From Segatella albensis DSM 11370 = JCM 12258 (GTDB taxonomy: Bacteria > Bacteroidota > Bacteroidia > Bacteroidales > Bacteroidaceae): 64,000 nt of DNA. The DNA lies in contig NZ_AUFP01000002.1 in assembly GCF_000426565.1 (NCBI RefSeq), forward strand, positions 1-64,000, given 5' to 3'. A program made the position numbers and the translations under genes. Below are positions 8,518-17,280 of this stretch, one piece after another (position 1 is the stretch's first letter; each line of letters opens with the position of its first letter). The notes under the pieces are model-generated. The model searched no databases and was not told the origin of the DNA. It saw only the letters and a list, made by a program, of their open reading frames with translations.

Positions 8518-9348
8518 TTATACTTCCTTGTATTCTCCTAATATTTTAATGTTTCTCACCAATGGTGTTATGGCATCGATACTCTGATGATATCTGGTCA
8601 GATTATTAAAAGTTAAATCGACATAAAATAGATATTCCCATTCCTGACCGATTATCGGCAAACTCTGAATCTTCGTCAGATTGATATCATAAAAACTCAA
8701 AATGGTAAGAATCTTACTTAAACTACCTTCTTCATGGGGCAAACTAAATACGATGCTGGCCTTATCACAATCCTCTACCTTCTTTAGGAAAGAAGCCTTC
8801 CGAGGATTTGTAACCACCAAAAATCTTGTATAATTGTGTTTGTTGTCATGAATATCTTCCTCCATCACCTTCATACCATAGAGTTTTGCCGCATATTCTG
8901 AGCATATTGCTGCCATGCCATGGCATTTATTCTTCGCAATGAATTCTGCTGCTCCTGCTGTGTCTTCTGCTTCAACAGCCTTTAGTTCTGGATGCTTTGA
9001 CAGGAATATCCGACATTGTGCAAGAGCTACTGGATGAGAATGAACCTCTTTCAGCGTACTCCAATCATCATCGGGCAAACAACATATACCATGCTTGATA
9101 TGCAATTTATGCTCACCAACAATCGTTGTACCAGAAGCACGAAGTAATTCATAATTATGCAACAGACTGCCAGCAATTGTATTCTCAATGGCAAGCATTC
9201 CAACGACCGTCGGATCGCGCTTAATGTTTTCAAATACCTCTTCGAACGTGCCACAACAGATTAGTTCTATCTGCTCTCCTTTGAAGAATTCGTGAGCAGC
9301 GATGTCGTGGAACGATCCGATTTCTCCTTGTATTGCTATTCTCTTCAT
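8518..9348 (-). CDS. pheA: Prephenate dehydratase with ACT domain
   Basis: 276 residues. The catalytic domain (about 1-185) holds the hallmark Thr-Arg-Phe at 174-176 (NYTRFLVV) and the family motif LAIENTIAGSL (52-62). A C-terminal ACT domain (about 196-270) has EEGSLSKIL in the GAL position; the canonical ESRP effector motif reads QSLP, so Phe feedback may differ from the enterobacterial enzyme. It converts prephenate to phenylpyruvate. It is the first gene of the operon pheA, aminotransferase, DAHP synthase-mutase, tyrA (GH2), and lies about 48 nt after an intrinsic terminator that forms part of an attenuator (9396-9598). Confidence 0.93.
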   Translation of the reverse strand: MKRIAIQGEIGSFHDIAAHEFFKGEQIELICCGTFEEVFENIKRDPTVVGMLAIENTIAGSLLHNYELLRASGTTIVGEHKLHIKHGICCLPDDDWSTLKEVHSHPVALAQCRIFLSKHPELKAVEAEDTAGAAEFIAKNKCHGMAAICSEYAAKLYGMKVMEEDIHDNKHNYTRFLVVTNPRKASFLKKVEDCDKASIVFSLPHEEGSLSKILTILSFYDINLTKIQSLPIIGQEWEYLFYVDLTFNNLTRYHQSIDAITPLVRNIKILGEYKEV

Positions 9349-9395
9349 TTTTATTCTTCACCCTTCTGGGTTCTCCCTTATATACATACTTTACG

Positions 9396-9430
9396 AAAAA
9401 CGGTCCTCACTCTTTAAAGCGGGACCGTTT
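9396..9430 (-). terminator. Attenuator terminator of the aromatic operon, with competing antiterminator
   Basis: On the minus strand AAACGGTCC (9430-9422) pairs with GGACCGTTT (9406-9398) and a run of five T follows (9400-9396). The 5' side of this hairpin is also complementary to the leader-peptide coding region: TGAAGCGGGA (9487-9478) pairs with TCCCGCTTTA (9424-9415) over 10 bp with one G-U. That alternative stem uses 3 nt of the terminator arm, so both cannot form. This is the classical mutually exclusive design of ribosome-dependent attenuation. Confidence 0.85.
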
Positions 9431-9465
9431 CGTTATTTCTTTATAGTAGAACCATAAGTTGAAAT

Positions 9466-9540
9466 TTACACGCAACTTCCCGCTTCACAAATTCTTGCAA
9501 AGTAAAAATAATAATAAAAAGATGCGTATAAGTTACTCAT
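9466..9540 (-). CDS. Phe/Tyr leader peptide of the aromatic operon attenuator
   Basis: A 24-residue ORF starts at ATG 9540-9538 and stops at TAA 9468-9466. It contains the run SFYYYFYF; overall 5 Tyr and 3 Phe, all in the first 14 codons. A purine-rich AAAAAGGA lies just before the ATG. The aromatic codons end about 25 nt before the antiterminator sequence, so a ribosome stalled for charged tRNA-Phe or tRNA-Tyr would leave that sequence free, while one reaching the stop region would cover it. The ORF lies between a consensus promoter and an intrinsic terminator before pheA. The peptide itself probably has no other role. Confidence 0.85.
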   Translation of the reverse strand: MSNLYASFYYYFYFARICEAGSCV

Positions 9541-9566
9541 AATCCTTTTTGTTTCAAATTCAACTG

Positions 9567-9598
9567 CAAATATATAACAAATTATTCGTTTACACAAA
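9567..9598 (-). promoter_or_regulatory. Promoter of the aromatic operon
   Basis: Minus-strand TTTG (9598-9595), 20 nt, then TATATTTG (9574-9567): a full match to the Bacteroidota TTTG-N19-21-TAnnTTTG promoter. The predicted start is near 9560, about 20 nt before the leader-peptide ATG. Confidence 0.85.
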
Positions 9599-9796
9599 CA
9601 ATCTGCTAATTATTTTATATTTTTTCTGTCAATTTCTAAAATATATTCTATTTGGCTCTTCCGATAAATGTGTTGACCTTATTGACTGAACTTAAGATTC
9701 TAGAATATCTAAGTTTTGAGAATTCAACTAGTCTATTTCCTTGCAGAAACCTTCGGGATTCGTTCGGGATCGTCTTTGCCTACCACGAAGCGAAAT

Positions 9797-10714
9797 TTAT
9801 TTGAACGGATTGTTATTGCGATAAGCTTCTTCTACCTTTCTTTGAATATCTTCTGTACCTTCGGCTTTGAAGTCTCCGTCTACATTTGCTACCTCTGGGG
9901 TCAACTCAATTACTTTACGGGCATCCTCTTCTGCGCCCTCTTTATCTCCCTTCTCCAGTTTGATAGCACCACGTTCCTTATAAGCGATAGCAGAGAATGG
10001 ATCTGCCTCAACGACACGATCATAGAATTTGATAGCTTCATCGTTTTCTCCTTTGGCATGCAATACACGAGCCTTCAGCATCAACACATCTTCGTTCTCT
10101 GCCTTTGAATGACTCATCAACCAGTCTGCATCCTCACCGGCACCATTCAGATCACCCATTTTCAACAGAGTTTCACCTCTTAATAGATATGCCCCTTCTA
10201 TTACATGGTCATCCTTCAAGTCTTCAGTATTCTGTGCTTCACATTGCATAATACACTTAGTAAGCAAGGCAACACCAATAATTTGATTTCCTTGTCCTAG
10301 GACTGCTCTGGCATGAAGGAATCTCACTTGAGGGTCATCAGCATCTATCGTCTCAGCCTTATCACACACTACCGCCATCTCATCGTAGTCTTCCATCATG
10401 AAGGCGATATTGGCCATATTCTTCAATATCAAGATGTTATCAGGTTGAGCCTCTTTTAAAATCTGCAACTGCCCCATTGCTTCAGACAACTGGCCCATTG
10501 CTGTATAAGCACGCGAAAGATAATCATTAATTTCCAAATCAGTTTTGATTTCAAGTGCATGATTAAAACATTTCACGGCATATTCGAACTCACCTTGGCG
10601 TAAAGCTGCTACACCATCATATTTCAACACCTCAAAATTCTTGGTCTCCTGCTGTTTTTTCTCGTTCTCAGGACTAACCTCTTGACCACTAAAAAGTTTC
10701 TTGAAAAATCCCAT
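9797..10714 (-). CDS. Tetratricopeptide-repeat protein
   Basis: 305 residues with no signal peptide or membrane segment, so probably cytoplasmic. At least six TPR-like helix pairs run from about residue 28 to 275 (examples: AALRQGEFEYAVKCFNHALEI, KARVLHAKGENDEAIKFYDRV, ERGAIKLEKGDKEGAEEDARK). TPRs make protein-binding superhelices; no partner or enzyme domain is visible. It follows the 188-residue secreted protein upstream by 8 nt, so the two are likely one transcript, although one product is exported and the other is not. Confidence 0.85.
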   Translation of the reverse strand: MGFFKKLFSGQEVSPENEKKQQETKNFEVLKYDGVAALRQGEFEYAVKCFNHALEIKTDLEINDYLSRAYTAMGQLSEAMGQLQILKEAQPDNILILKNMANIAFMMEDYDEMAVVCDKAETIDADDPQVRFLHARAVLGQGNQIIGVALLTKCIMQCEAQNTEDLKDDHVIEGAYLLRGETLLKMGDLNGAGEDADWLMSHSKAENEDVLMLKARVLHAKGENDEAIKFYDRVVEADPFSAIAYKERGAIKLEKGDKEGAEEDARKVIELTPEVANVDGDFKAEGTEDIQRKVEEAYRNNNPFK

Positions 10715-10722
10715 ATAATATT

Positions 10723-11289
10723 TTAATGCTTAATCTTATCATATACGTCTTCAGGAAGGACATCAATACGTGTTTGTTTAGGATACCTTCCGTTCATCTT
10801 TTCAAAGGCCTCACCTACCAGACGTTGACGGTCAAATCGATATTCTGCGTTGATATAGCCATCCGTTCCGTCTTGCGCCAGGATATAACAAGTGAGATAT
10901 TGCTGATATCCTACAACCTTGTCGCCTTCTGTCAAGGAAATGCTTCCCCATGTTTTCATCGGGAGTACCAAACTTTTTACGACAGCATTAGGATACACCT
11001 TGCGAAATTTCTGTAAACAGGCTTCCTTCAAAGCAATGGCGTCATCACCATGATAACGATCTTCCGTATATATTGGCATATATTGTGCACGAAGTTGAGC
11101 ATCCTTAGAATCATCTATTCCAAATTCGCGCTTGATACTCTTCGTAACTTTCTTAGTGGTCTTCTTTGTTTTTTTCCATATAGAGGATGCTTTACCGGCA
11201 AACGTATTGTCCGTCGATTTCTGCTGAGCCTGTACTGCTGTCAGCGACAAACTGGCAAGCAAAATGATCATTGTTGTTCTTTTCATCAT
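10723..11289 (-). CDS. Secreted protein of unknown function
   Basis: 188 residues. A signal peptide (MMKRTTMIILLASLSLTAVQAQ) precedes a short basic linker (KKTKKTTKKVTKSIKREFG, about 39-57) and a globular domain (about 65-185; AYMPI-like start, FRKVYPNAVVKSLVLPMKTWGS, YQQYLTCYILAQDGTDGY, RFDRQRLVGEAFEK). I recognise no family and see no catalytic triad or metal site. Either Met 1 or Met 2 could be the start. It is the first gene of a probable two-gene unit with the TPR protein, with a minus-strand TATTTTTG at 11312-11319 as promoter. Confidence 0.7.
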   Translation of the reverse strand: MMKRTTMIILLASLSLTAVQAQQKSTDNTFAGKASSIWKKTKKTTKKVTKSIKREFGIDDSKDAQLRAQYMPIYTEDRYHGDDAIALKEACLQKFRKVYPNAVVKSLVLPMKTWGSISLTEGDKVVGYQQYLTCYILAQDGTDGYINAEYRFDRQRLVGEAFEKMNGRYPKQTRIDVLPEDVYDKIKH

Positions 11290-11311
11290 ATTGGAATATT
11301 TTATTCAGAGG

Positions 11312-11319
11312 CAAAAATA
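11312..11319 (-). promoter_or_regulatory. Promoter -7 element for the TPR gene pair
   Basis: Minus-strand TATTTTTG (TAnnTTTG) lies 23 nt before the ATG at 11289. Confidence 0.45.
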
Positions 11320-11427
11320 ACAAAAAAGAATTTAGCATAAGTCTGTATTAATGATAAAAATCTGTAAAATCAACGATTTCTAACACTTTTTGATATTTTA
11401 GGTTTCTTCTTTTATACTTTTTATTTT

Positions 11428-11435
11428 TATCTTTG
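11428..11435 (+). promoter_or_regulatory. Promoter -7 element (TATCTTTG)
   Basis: An exact TAnnTTTG on the plus strand, 36 nt before the ATG at 11471. Confidence 0.6.
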
Positions 11436-11470
11436 CCCCCAATGAGATACTTTACTTTTATTTTTCATTC

Positions 11471-12253
11471 ATGAAGAGATACTATATTTTCATTTTATTA
11501 TGTCTGTGTCTTTCGCTGAATATAAAAGCACAAGACAATCGCAGTCTCAACATTCCTCATGGTCTGGATGTTGAAACTCAGAAGAATTTATGGAAACAGA
11601 TGGTTGCTGATACCACAAAAAGTGATAACCTCGCAGACTCTTCCAAGCCTATCACTCAGGCCCCATCGATAATTCAATCGTATGCATACGGATTACACCC
11701 TGGTTTCAATGCTTCTGTCGGCGTTTCTGCTTTCGCTACGTTTGGTAAGAATGTACCACATCATGGAGGTTTTGGCCAAGATATCAATTTGTCGTATCTG
11801 ACTCCTCTTACCAAGAATGGAAAGTTATGGCTCGACCTTGGAGGATATTTCAATAACACAACATGGGGCGGTGACAGTTATCGCGATGTTGGCCTATACG
11901 GAATACTTGGTTACAAATTTGACGAACATTGGGAGGGATTCGTTTATGGTCAACTCTCACTTAGCAACAATTACGACAATCTGTGGAACCGTTATGGATA
12001 CTACGGATATAGCCCTTATTACTATGGATATCCTATGATGGGATATTCACCAATATATTATGGTATGATGGGAACTCCGATGGGATATGGAATGGGAATG
12101 CCTGGTGCCAATGTGATCGGGGCAGGCGTAAAATATAACGTCAACAAGAATTTCTCTATCGGGGTAAGTTTTCAGGGGGTATGGTACGACAACAATCCTC
12201 ATCGAAGATTCTTCGAGCATTATTCTTATCCTGCTCCTCAGGATGCCAACTAA
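11471..12253 (+). CDS. Probable outer-membrane beta-barrel protein with Tyr/Gly/Met-rich loop
   Basis: 260 residues. A signal peptide (MKRYYIFILLCLCLSLNIKAQ) is followed by a linker and, from about residue 75, alternating beta strands (FNASVGVSAFATFG, NLSYLTPLTKNGKLWLDLGGYF, GLYGILGYKFDEHWEGFVYGQL, NFSIGVSFQGVWY). These suit a small outer-membrane barrel. Between strands, residues about 175-215 form a low-complexity Tyr/Gly/Pro/Met segment (YYGYSPYYYGYPMMGY) that could be an exposed loop. No named family is recognised. It is a single gene converging on the copper ATPase gene; a 10-bp inverted repeat spans its stop codon. Confidence 0.65.
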   Translation: MKRYYIFILLCLCLSLNIKAQDNRSLNIPHGLDVETQKNLWKQMVADTTKSDNLADSSKPITQAPSIIQSYAYGLHPGFNASVGVSAFATFGKNVPHHGGFGQDINLSYLTPLTKNGKLWLDLGGYFNNTTWGGDSYRDVGLYGILGYKFDEHWEGFVYGQLSLSNNYDNLWNRYGYYGYSPYYYGYPMMGYSPIYYGMMGTPMGYGMGMPGANVIGAGVKYNVNKNFSIGVSFQGVWYDNNPHRRFFEHYSYPAPQDAN

Positions 12254-12269
12254 ACATGAATCCTGAGGA
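12235..12269. terminator. Inverted repeat between convergent genes
   Basis: TCCTCAGGAT (12235-12244) and ATCCTGAGGA (12260-12269) are a perfect 10-bp inverted repeat with the plus-gene stop codon in the loop. No T-run follows on either strand, so terminator function is only probable. Confidence 0.4.
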
Positions 12270-12285
12270 TACAGGTTGAATGATA

Positions 12286-14208
12286 CTAGAAAAACTTAAG
12301 TCGTAATGAATTCAGTATGACACTCACACTTGAAAATGCCATCAGAGCACTCGCCCATGTAGGAGTTATCTGGAAATCTATACCAAACATATATAATACT
12401 CCCGCAGCAACAGGGATACATATTATATTATAGATAAAGGCCCAAAATAGGTTTTCACGAATCATCTTTACCGTTTTCCGGCTTAGATGAATGGCGTTAG
12501 TAATCGTTTGCAAGTCGTTTCCCATCAAAACTACCTGAGCGACATCCATTGCGACATCGGTACCCTTACCAATCGCAATGCTCACATCTGCCATAGCCAA
12601 GGCTTGTGTGTCGTTGACGCCATCCCCTATCATGGCTACAGTTTTTCCTTCGCTCTGTAATGTTCTTACCAAGTTCTCCTTATCTCCGGGCATCACACAA
12701 CTTTGATAATGAATGATACCGGCTTGCTCCGCCCAATACGCGACAGCCTCATCCTTATCACCACTCATCATATATACGTCGATACCATCTCGTCTTAATT
12801 GTCTCATAACCTCTTGAGCATGTGGCTTCATCTTCTCACGATCCTCAAGAGAAAGAGTTTCGTTTTTGGTAAAGTCAACATTCTTGTTAGGAATGGTAAG
12901 TGTCCCTGTCTTGTCGGTCACGAGAGCATCCACCTTACATAATTTTTCCAAAGCTGTAGCATCTTTGATAAATATCTGTTTTTCGGCAGCTTTTCCAATA
13001 CCGATCATCATGGCTGTCGGCGTTGCTAATCCCATTGCACACGGGCACGCAATCACCAATACCGCTACCGCAGACAAGATGGCATGGGGCAATGCTTCAT
13101 TCCCACCTAGTAACCACCATAACAAGAAGGTGACAAGAGATGCAAATGCAACAGTTGGTACGAATACTAAAGCTAAACGATCGACGATTCTTTGTACTGG
13201 TGCTTTAGAACCTTGTGCTTCCTGCACCATCTTGATAATATGTGCAAGAGCAGTATCTTCGCCGATCATCCTTGCCCTCATTCTAAATTTACCTTGACTT
13301 GGGATGGTACCGGCCATCACTCGGGCCCCTTTTCTTTTCTCGACAGGGGTTGGTTCTCCCGTTATCATACTCTCGTCAACATAGGCAGCATCTGCTGTCA
13401 TGAAACTCTCTGCTGATATCACTTCTCCATCTACAGGTATTTTCTCACCAGCTCTTACTTCCAGGACGTCACCTTTTTCTATTGTCGATATGGGAATCTC
13501 TTCTATCTTACCATCCTCTACGATATGTGCTGTCTTAGGTGCCAGTCCCATCAAATTTCGGATACTCGAGGTCATACCATCCCGTGCTTTTCCCTCAAGA
13601 AGTCTTCCTGTGAGGACAAAGGTAATAATCATGGCCGATGCATCATAGTAGGTATGCCATACGATTCCTCTAGTCCCCCATACCTCATCTCCCCAGAAGG
13701 TATTGAAGATACTAAACACTAGAGAAATTCCCGTTGACAACGCCACTAAAGTATCCATGTTCGCAGCAACGTGCATTAGTTGTTTCCATGCTGTACGATA
13801 GAAAGTCCATCCGCAAATCGCGATATTGAATATAGCGATAAGCATCGACAGGAGATTCGACATCAGGTCGGAACCACAAGAAATCCATCTCATGGAGAAT
13901 GCCATAATCAACACAGAGAACACCCAACTAAGTATGGTCTTGAAACGAAGATTCCGATAATACTGTCTTTCTATTTCATCTGTCTTGCGATCTTCTTCTA
14001 TGACAAGATCGTATCCAATGGCGCTAATCTCACTCTTTATCTGCTGGAGCGTGATGATTCTCTCGTCATATTCTATCAATGCAGTTCTGCTGGGTAAACT
14101 GACAGAGGCATACTTGATACCTTCCAAAGTATTCAACTTACGTTCTACATTTGCCGAACAGGCAGAACATGCCATTCCTATGACAGGAACTGTCTTCTTC
14201 AATAACAT
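12286..14208 (-). CDS. P1B-type heavy-metal (copper) ATPase lacking a recognisable N domain
   Basis: 640 residues. Seen in order: an N-terminal metal-binding domain (Cys14-x-x-Cys17), membrane helices, actuator loop with DESMITGEP, the intramembrane metal site [13 protein letters not shown], phosphorylation motif DKTGTLT (Asp about 432), hinge [15 protein letters not shown] (about 527) and two last helices. This is a CopA-like exporter. What is odd: only about 51 residues separate DKTGTLT from the GDK of the P domain, against roughly 110 in typical CopA, and no HP motif (SEHPLA-like) or Gly-rich ATP site is present. The nucleotide-binding domain therefore seems to be missing, although the frame is intact. 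It lies 12 nt after a CopZ-like gene. Metal specificity is inferred from CPC and the chaperone. Confidence 0.88.
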   Translation of the reverse strand: MLLKKTVPVIGMACSACSANVERKLNTLEGIKYASVSLPSRTALIEYDERIITLQQIKSEISAIGYDLVIEEDRKTDEIERQYYRNLRFKTILSWVFSVLIMAFSMRWISCGSDLMSNLLSMLIAIFNIAICGWTFYRTAWKQLMHVAANMDTLVALSTGISLVFSIFNTFWGDEVWGTRGIVWHTYYDASAMIITFVLTGRLLEGKARDGMTSSIRNLMGLAPKTAHIVEDGKIEEIPISTIEKGDVLEVRAGEKIPVDGEVISAESFMTADAAYVDESMITGEPTPVEKRKGARVMAGTIPSQGKFRMRARMIGEDTALAHIIKMVQEAQGSKAPVQRIVDRLALVFVPTVAFASLVTFLLWWLLGGNEALPHAILSAVAVLVIACPCAMGLATPTAMMIGIGKAAEKQIFIKDATALEKLCKVDALVTDKTGTLTIPNKNVDFTKNETLSLEDREKMKPHAQEVMRQLRRDGIDVYMMSGDKDEAVAYWAEQAGIIHYQSCVMPGDKENLVRTLQSEGKTVAMIGDGVNDTQALAMADVSIAIGKGTDVAMDVAQVVLMGNDLQTITNAIHLSRKTVKMIRENLFWAFIYNIICIPVAAGVLYMFGIDFQITPTWASALMAFSSVSVILNSLRLKFF

Positions 14209-14220
14209 TATTCTTGCTGA

Positions 14221-14430
14221 TTAGAGTATCAATTCGAACTTTCCAAGGTCATTTACTGCATTCTGAATATCGGTATCCTTGACCTTTTCCTCTTCAAAAT
14301 CTACAGTAACATCATGATTGGCCAAATCCACTTTTGCGCTATTTACACCATTCAGATTCTTGATAGCATTTTCTACCTTTGTGGCGCAATGCTCACACTT
14401 CATTCCATTTACCGTGAAAACTTTATTCAT
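14221..14430 (-). CDS. CopZ-like heavy-metal chaperone
   Basis: 69 residues forming a single HMA ferredoxin-like domain. The metal site is GMKCEHC (Cys13 and Cys16), with the usual hydrophobic core VENAIKNLNGVNSAKVDL. It would carry Cu(I) to the adjacent ATPase, whose own N-terminal domain uses CSAC. It is first in the two-gene unit, with a minus-strand TATTTTTG at 14504-14511 as candidate promoter. No metalloregulator gene is adjacent. Confidence 0.88.
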   Translation of the reverse strand: MNKVFTVNGMKCEHCATKVENAIKNLNGVNSAKVDLANHDVTVDFEEEKVKDTDIQNAVNDLGKFELIL

Positions 14431-14503
14431 ATCGTTTTACTTTTATAATTTTGCTTTTTGTACGTCTCCCCCTACAGAGATATACACGAATATAATAATG
14501 ATA

Positions 14504-14511
14504 CAAAAATA
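14504..14511 (-). promoter_or_regulatory. Promoter -7 element for the copper pair
   Basis: Minus-strand TATTTTTG, about 74 nt before the chaperone ATG. Confidence 0.4.
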
Positions 14512-14607
14512 ACAATTAATTCTGATAACTAAAGTTCAGAGAAAACATTTTTTAACTTAAAACGATATTCTTTAGCTGAAAAACTTTGAATTTCAAAATT
14601 AAATATA

Positions 14608-14746
14608 TACTTTTGCAGGAGAAAGTGAAATCTTATGGGGATACGCGCGCAACATATATCCCTTTAACTGACGATAAGAACAAATTATAGAATTTTAGTT
14701 AAAATTAGAACGAATGCGTGGCGACTAAGCGCATAATTACTTAAGT
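14608..14746 (+). promoter_or_regulatory. Promoter and long structured leader of the exopolysaccharide operon
   Basis: TACTTTTG (14608-14615) matches TAnnTTTG. The leader of about 125 nt to the ATG at 14747 contains two possible hairpins: GGGGATA/TATCCC around 14637-14662 and ATGCG/CGCAT at about 14714-14733. I do not recognise a riboswitch class and there is no terminator hairpin with a T-run, so any control would be translational or protein-mediated. Confidence 0.45.
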
Positions 14747-16075
14747 ATGAACAAAAAGAGAGTTACTATCTTTGTAGCACTAGTTTCTATTCTCCTATCG
14801 ATTCAAGCACAGGAAGTCCATACTGGCAATAACCTTTTAGGGAAATTCAAACAACGTTATACCGTTATGGATTCTTTACTGGCTAATCTAGGGAGAAAGA
14901 ATTCTAACATTCAAGGTGGGCAGATGATGTCTGTTCACGCTGTTCCGGATGATGTTTTCCATAAACTCAATAAGGCTGATATTGATGCCCTAAAAGCACA
15001 AAATGGATTGCAGACTACAGGACAGTTATATGTACGACCAGGCAAAGGCTTGAGCTATGACCCCGACGATCCTTTGGTCGCATATAATGCCAAAGCACAA
15101 GTAGAGGTAAACTGGGATTTCTTTCAAAGTTCTTACTATAAACGTAAACAGAAAATTAAGCTCATCACAACGCGTAACGAACTCGAACGAATGCAATACG
15201 AACGGGATGCACTCCTCGAGACTATCGCCGATGAGCATGTCCGCATCCGCCGCATCGATTATAGCTATCTCCTAGGAGTATTAAAGGAGCATAGTCTCAA
15301 TCTAGCGCTACTCACTTCCACTCAAAATTATCTTCTTAAAACAGAATCCATTTCGAGTGATGAACTTCTGAAATTAATCTCTGAAAAGGCAGAACTTGAC
15401 CGACAAATTATTTCTATCGAGGCGGATTCTGTGTATCAACCACGAATTCCACAGATGCCCGACAACATCGCCATCGATACGACATCCGTGCTCTCTTATA
15501 TCCGCAGCTACTATTACGATGTACGTCGACTTGCCCTTCAAAGAGAGGTTTTACAGGCGGAACTAGAAAACACAGATTTCTTAAGTACAACTCATATCAT
15601 GCCTTTTGCACGATTGTCATATTATAATAGGTATAAGGCGCACAACACTCAGAATTTTGATGTCGGCATCTCATGGCGTATACCTCTTTCTTTCGATACC
15701 TCCAAGAAACGTAAGGCTATTGTAGCACGCCAAGATGTTATCGATGCACAATATACACAAACCACCTCGGCTATTGAGAAACAACTGAAATTAATTTTCA
15801 CAGAGATAGCAAGTTACAACAATAATATCCGTGGCGAATACCAACGTATGAAAAAGCTTAAAGCCTATCTTGACATACGCAACAAGGCTTACCGAAACGC
15901 ACTTGGAAACAATTACTCAAGATTGCAACGACTACAGGAATATAATGCCTATCTTTCCTCTTGGGAACGCATGCTATCCTTTGTATACCAACGTGACGAA
16001 CGCTTAGTCGACCTACAGGCTTATATTATCAATCAACCAATAAGTCGGTTTCTTATTAAAACTGTATTAAAATGA
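14747..16075 (+). CDS. TolC-like outer-membrane channel protein
   Basis: 442 residues with a signal peptide (MNKKRVTIFVALVSILLSIQAQ). The mature part consists mainly of long amphipathic helices (about 135-225 and 320-430; examples YERDALLETIADEHVRIRRI, QRLQEYNAYLSSWERMLSF) around a short strand-rich middle (IMPFARLSYYNRY, FDVGISWRIPLSF). This is the plan of TolC-type efflux channels, in a divergent form. Its ATGA overlap with the HlyD-like gene and the downstream GT2 synthase suggest that it is the outer-membrane exit for a polysaccharide rather than a drug pump: no ABC or RND pump is encoded here. It is the first gene of four overlapping ones. Confidence 0.7.
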   Translation: MNKKRVTIFVALVSILLSIQAQEVHTGNNLLGKFKQRYTVMDSLLANLGRKNSNIQGGQMMSVHAVPDDVFHKLNKADIDALKAQNGLQTTGQLYVRPGKGLSYDPDDPLVAYNAKAQVEVNWDFFQSSYYKRKQKIKLITTRNELERMQYERDALLETIADEHVRIRRIDYSYLLGVLKEHSLNLALLTSTQNYLLKTESISSDELLKLISEKAELDRQIISIEADSVYQPRIPQMPDNIAIDTTSVLSYIRSYYYDVRRLALQREVLQAELENTDFLSTTHIMPFARLSYYNRYKAHNTQNFDVGISWRIPLSFDTSKKRKAIVARQDVIDAQYTQTTSAIEKQLKLIFTEIASYNNNIRGEYQRMKKLKAYLDIRNKAYRNALGNNYSRLQRLQEYNAYLSSWERMLSFVYQRDERLVDLQAYIINQPISRFLIKTVLK

Positions 16076-17280
16076 GATCATTTAATTTCAACGGACAATC
16101 AGGAGATGAAAATCTAGAGCAAATCATCACTGCTCGGAAAAGGAAACTTGCCAAACAACAAATTGTTTTCTCTTTCATCGTCATCTTCTTGCTCATCATA
16201 CTGGGATTCTATGTTGCCCAGAAACTGATATATAGTGAATTCGATGGCTATGTGCAGACTGATTATGAAAACTATAAGGCTATCGACGACATTTATGTCT
16301 TTGACCACTATAAGAAGGTTGGTGACTTCGTCCTCCCTGGCGATACTCTTTATTCTTATATGTATCTCAGTAATATTCTGGATCAGGAGAATCTAAACCA
16401 AGAACCGGGGGTCGTCATAGCCGATCGTACTGCCCGATTACAACAAGGAGTGAATGGATCTGATGCTAATGTAATACGAGTAAGAATACAGGAACTTCGC
16501 AAACAGATTGCCAAGGAAGATCACGACATCCGTTTCGGACTTTCAGACAACTCTCATAAGCTCGACCTTCAACGTGAGCTCGCTGTAGCTCAGGAACAAC
16601 TGAAAGCGGCTCTCAGCAAGGATAATGTATATCGACGCATCGGCCAAGAGACACGCATTGCCATGCACCGCACAGGATATAGCCGATGTAAAGGTGAGAG
16701 CAGCGATGCTGTCGTATTTCGATGTTTCTACAACAAGTATTCAAGTGCCATTCGATATGCTATTGCTAAGGATAGTGCTGTGGTAACGAAATTCTGGACA
16801 ACTCCTTTCTCACCGGCATTCAAGGAGGATCCTATCCTACAGCTCCAACCTATCAATTTCCAAAAAAGCAATATGCAGGTGGTAGCATATGTGCCTACCG
16901 ACAAGATGAATACTGTCAACAATAATACAATAGCTGATATCATCGTCAACGACGATGTACAATTCAAAGCTAAGGTTTCACTATTAGGTGTACGAACAGA
17001 AGAGTTGCCAAAAGAACTCCGCAACAGTCTGTCACACATCTATACGGTAGTCATCGTAGTCTTCGAACCTCTGCCTAATCAGGTGATGCCTCTTTGGGCG
17101 GCTGTAGACCACGTTCCTGTAAGAATAAAAATCAAGAATCTTGATAATGGATATAAGGGTAACTTCACCGATTATTGGTACATCAACGGACGTACCGTAA
17201 CACCTAATACAGAGAAAGCTATCCAGTTACAAATCAAAAAGCAACGCGAAAGGAGATACCACGATGGACAAAACATATAG
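16072..17280 (+). CDS. HlyD-like membrane-fusion (periplasmic adaptor) protein
   Basis: 402 residues. A cytoplasmic N terminus, one membrane helix (about 29-50; IVFSFIVIFLLIILGFYVAQ), a lipoyl/barrel-sandwich half (FDGYVQTDY ... VGDFVLPGDTLYSY), a central helical hairpin (about 125-190; RIQELRKQIAKEDHDIRFG, QRELAVAQEQLKAAL) and a returning beta-barrel part (about 245-370; MQVVAYVPTDKMNTV, VPVRIKIKN). It should bridge inner membrane and the TolC-like protein. Alginate systems use an analogous synthase partner (Alg44) with a PilZ domain, which is not seen here. It overlaps the previous gene by 4 nt and the next by 17 nt, indicating tight translational coupling. Confidence 0.75.
   Translation: MRSFNFNGQSGDENLEQIITARKRKLAKQQIVFSFIVIFLLIILGFYVAQKLIYSEFDGYVQTDYENYKAIDDIYVFDHYKKVGDFVLPGDTLYSYMYLSNILDQENLNQEPGVVIADRTARLQQGVNGSDANVIRVRIQELRKQIAKEDHDIRFGLSDNSHKLDLQRELAVAQEQLKAALSKDNVYRRIGQETRIAMHRTGYSRCKGESSDAVVFRCFYNKYSSAIRYAIAKDSAVVTKFWTTPFSPAFKEDPILQLQPINFQKSNMQVVAYVPTDKMNTVNNNTIADIIVNDDVQFKAKVSLLGVRTEELPKELRNSLSHIYTVVIVVFEPLPNQVMPLWAAVDHVPVRIKIKNLDNGYKGNFTDYWYINGRTVTPNTEKAIQLQIKKQRERRYHDGQNI

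Noticed and set aside
14747-17280. Type I protein secretion or RND drug efflux pump
   Set aside because: HlyD- and TolC-like genes are present, but no ABC or RND pump gene; the overlapping partners are a regulator and a GT2 synthase.
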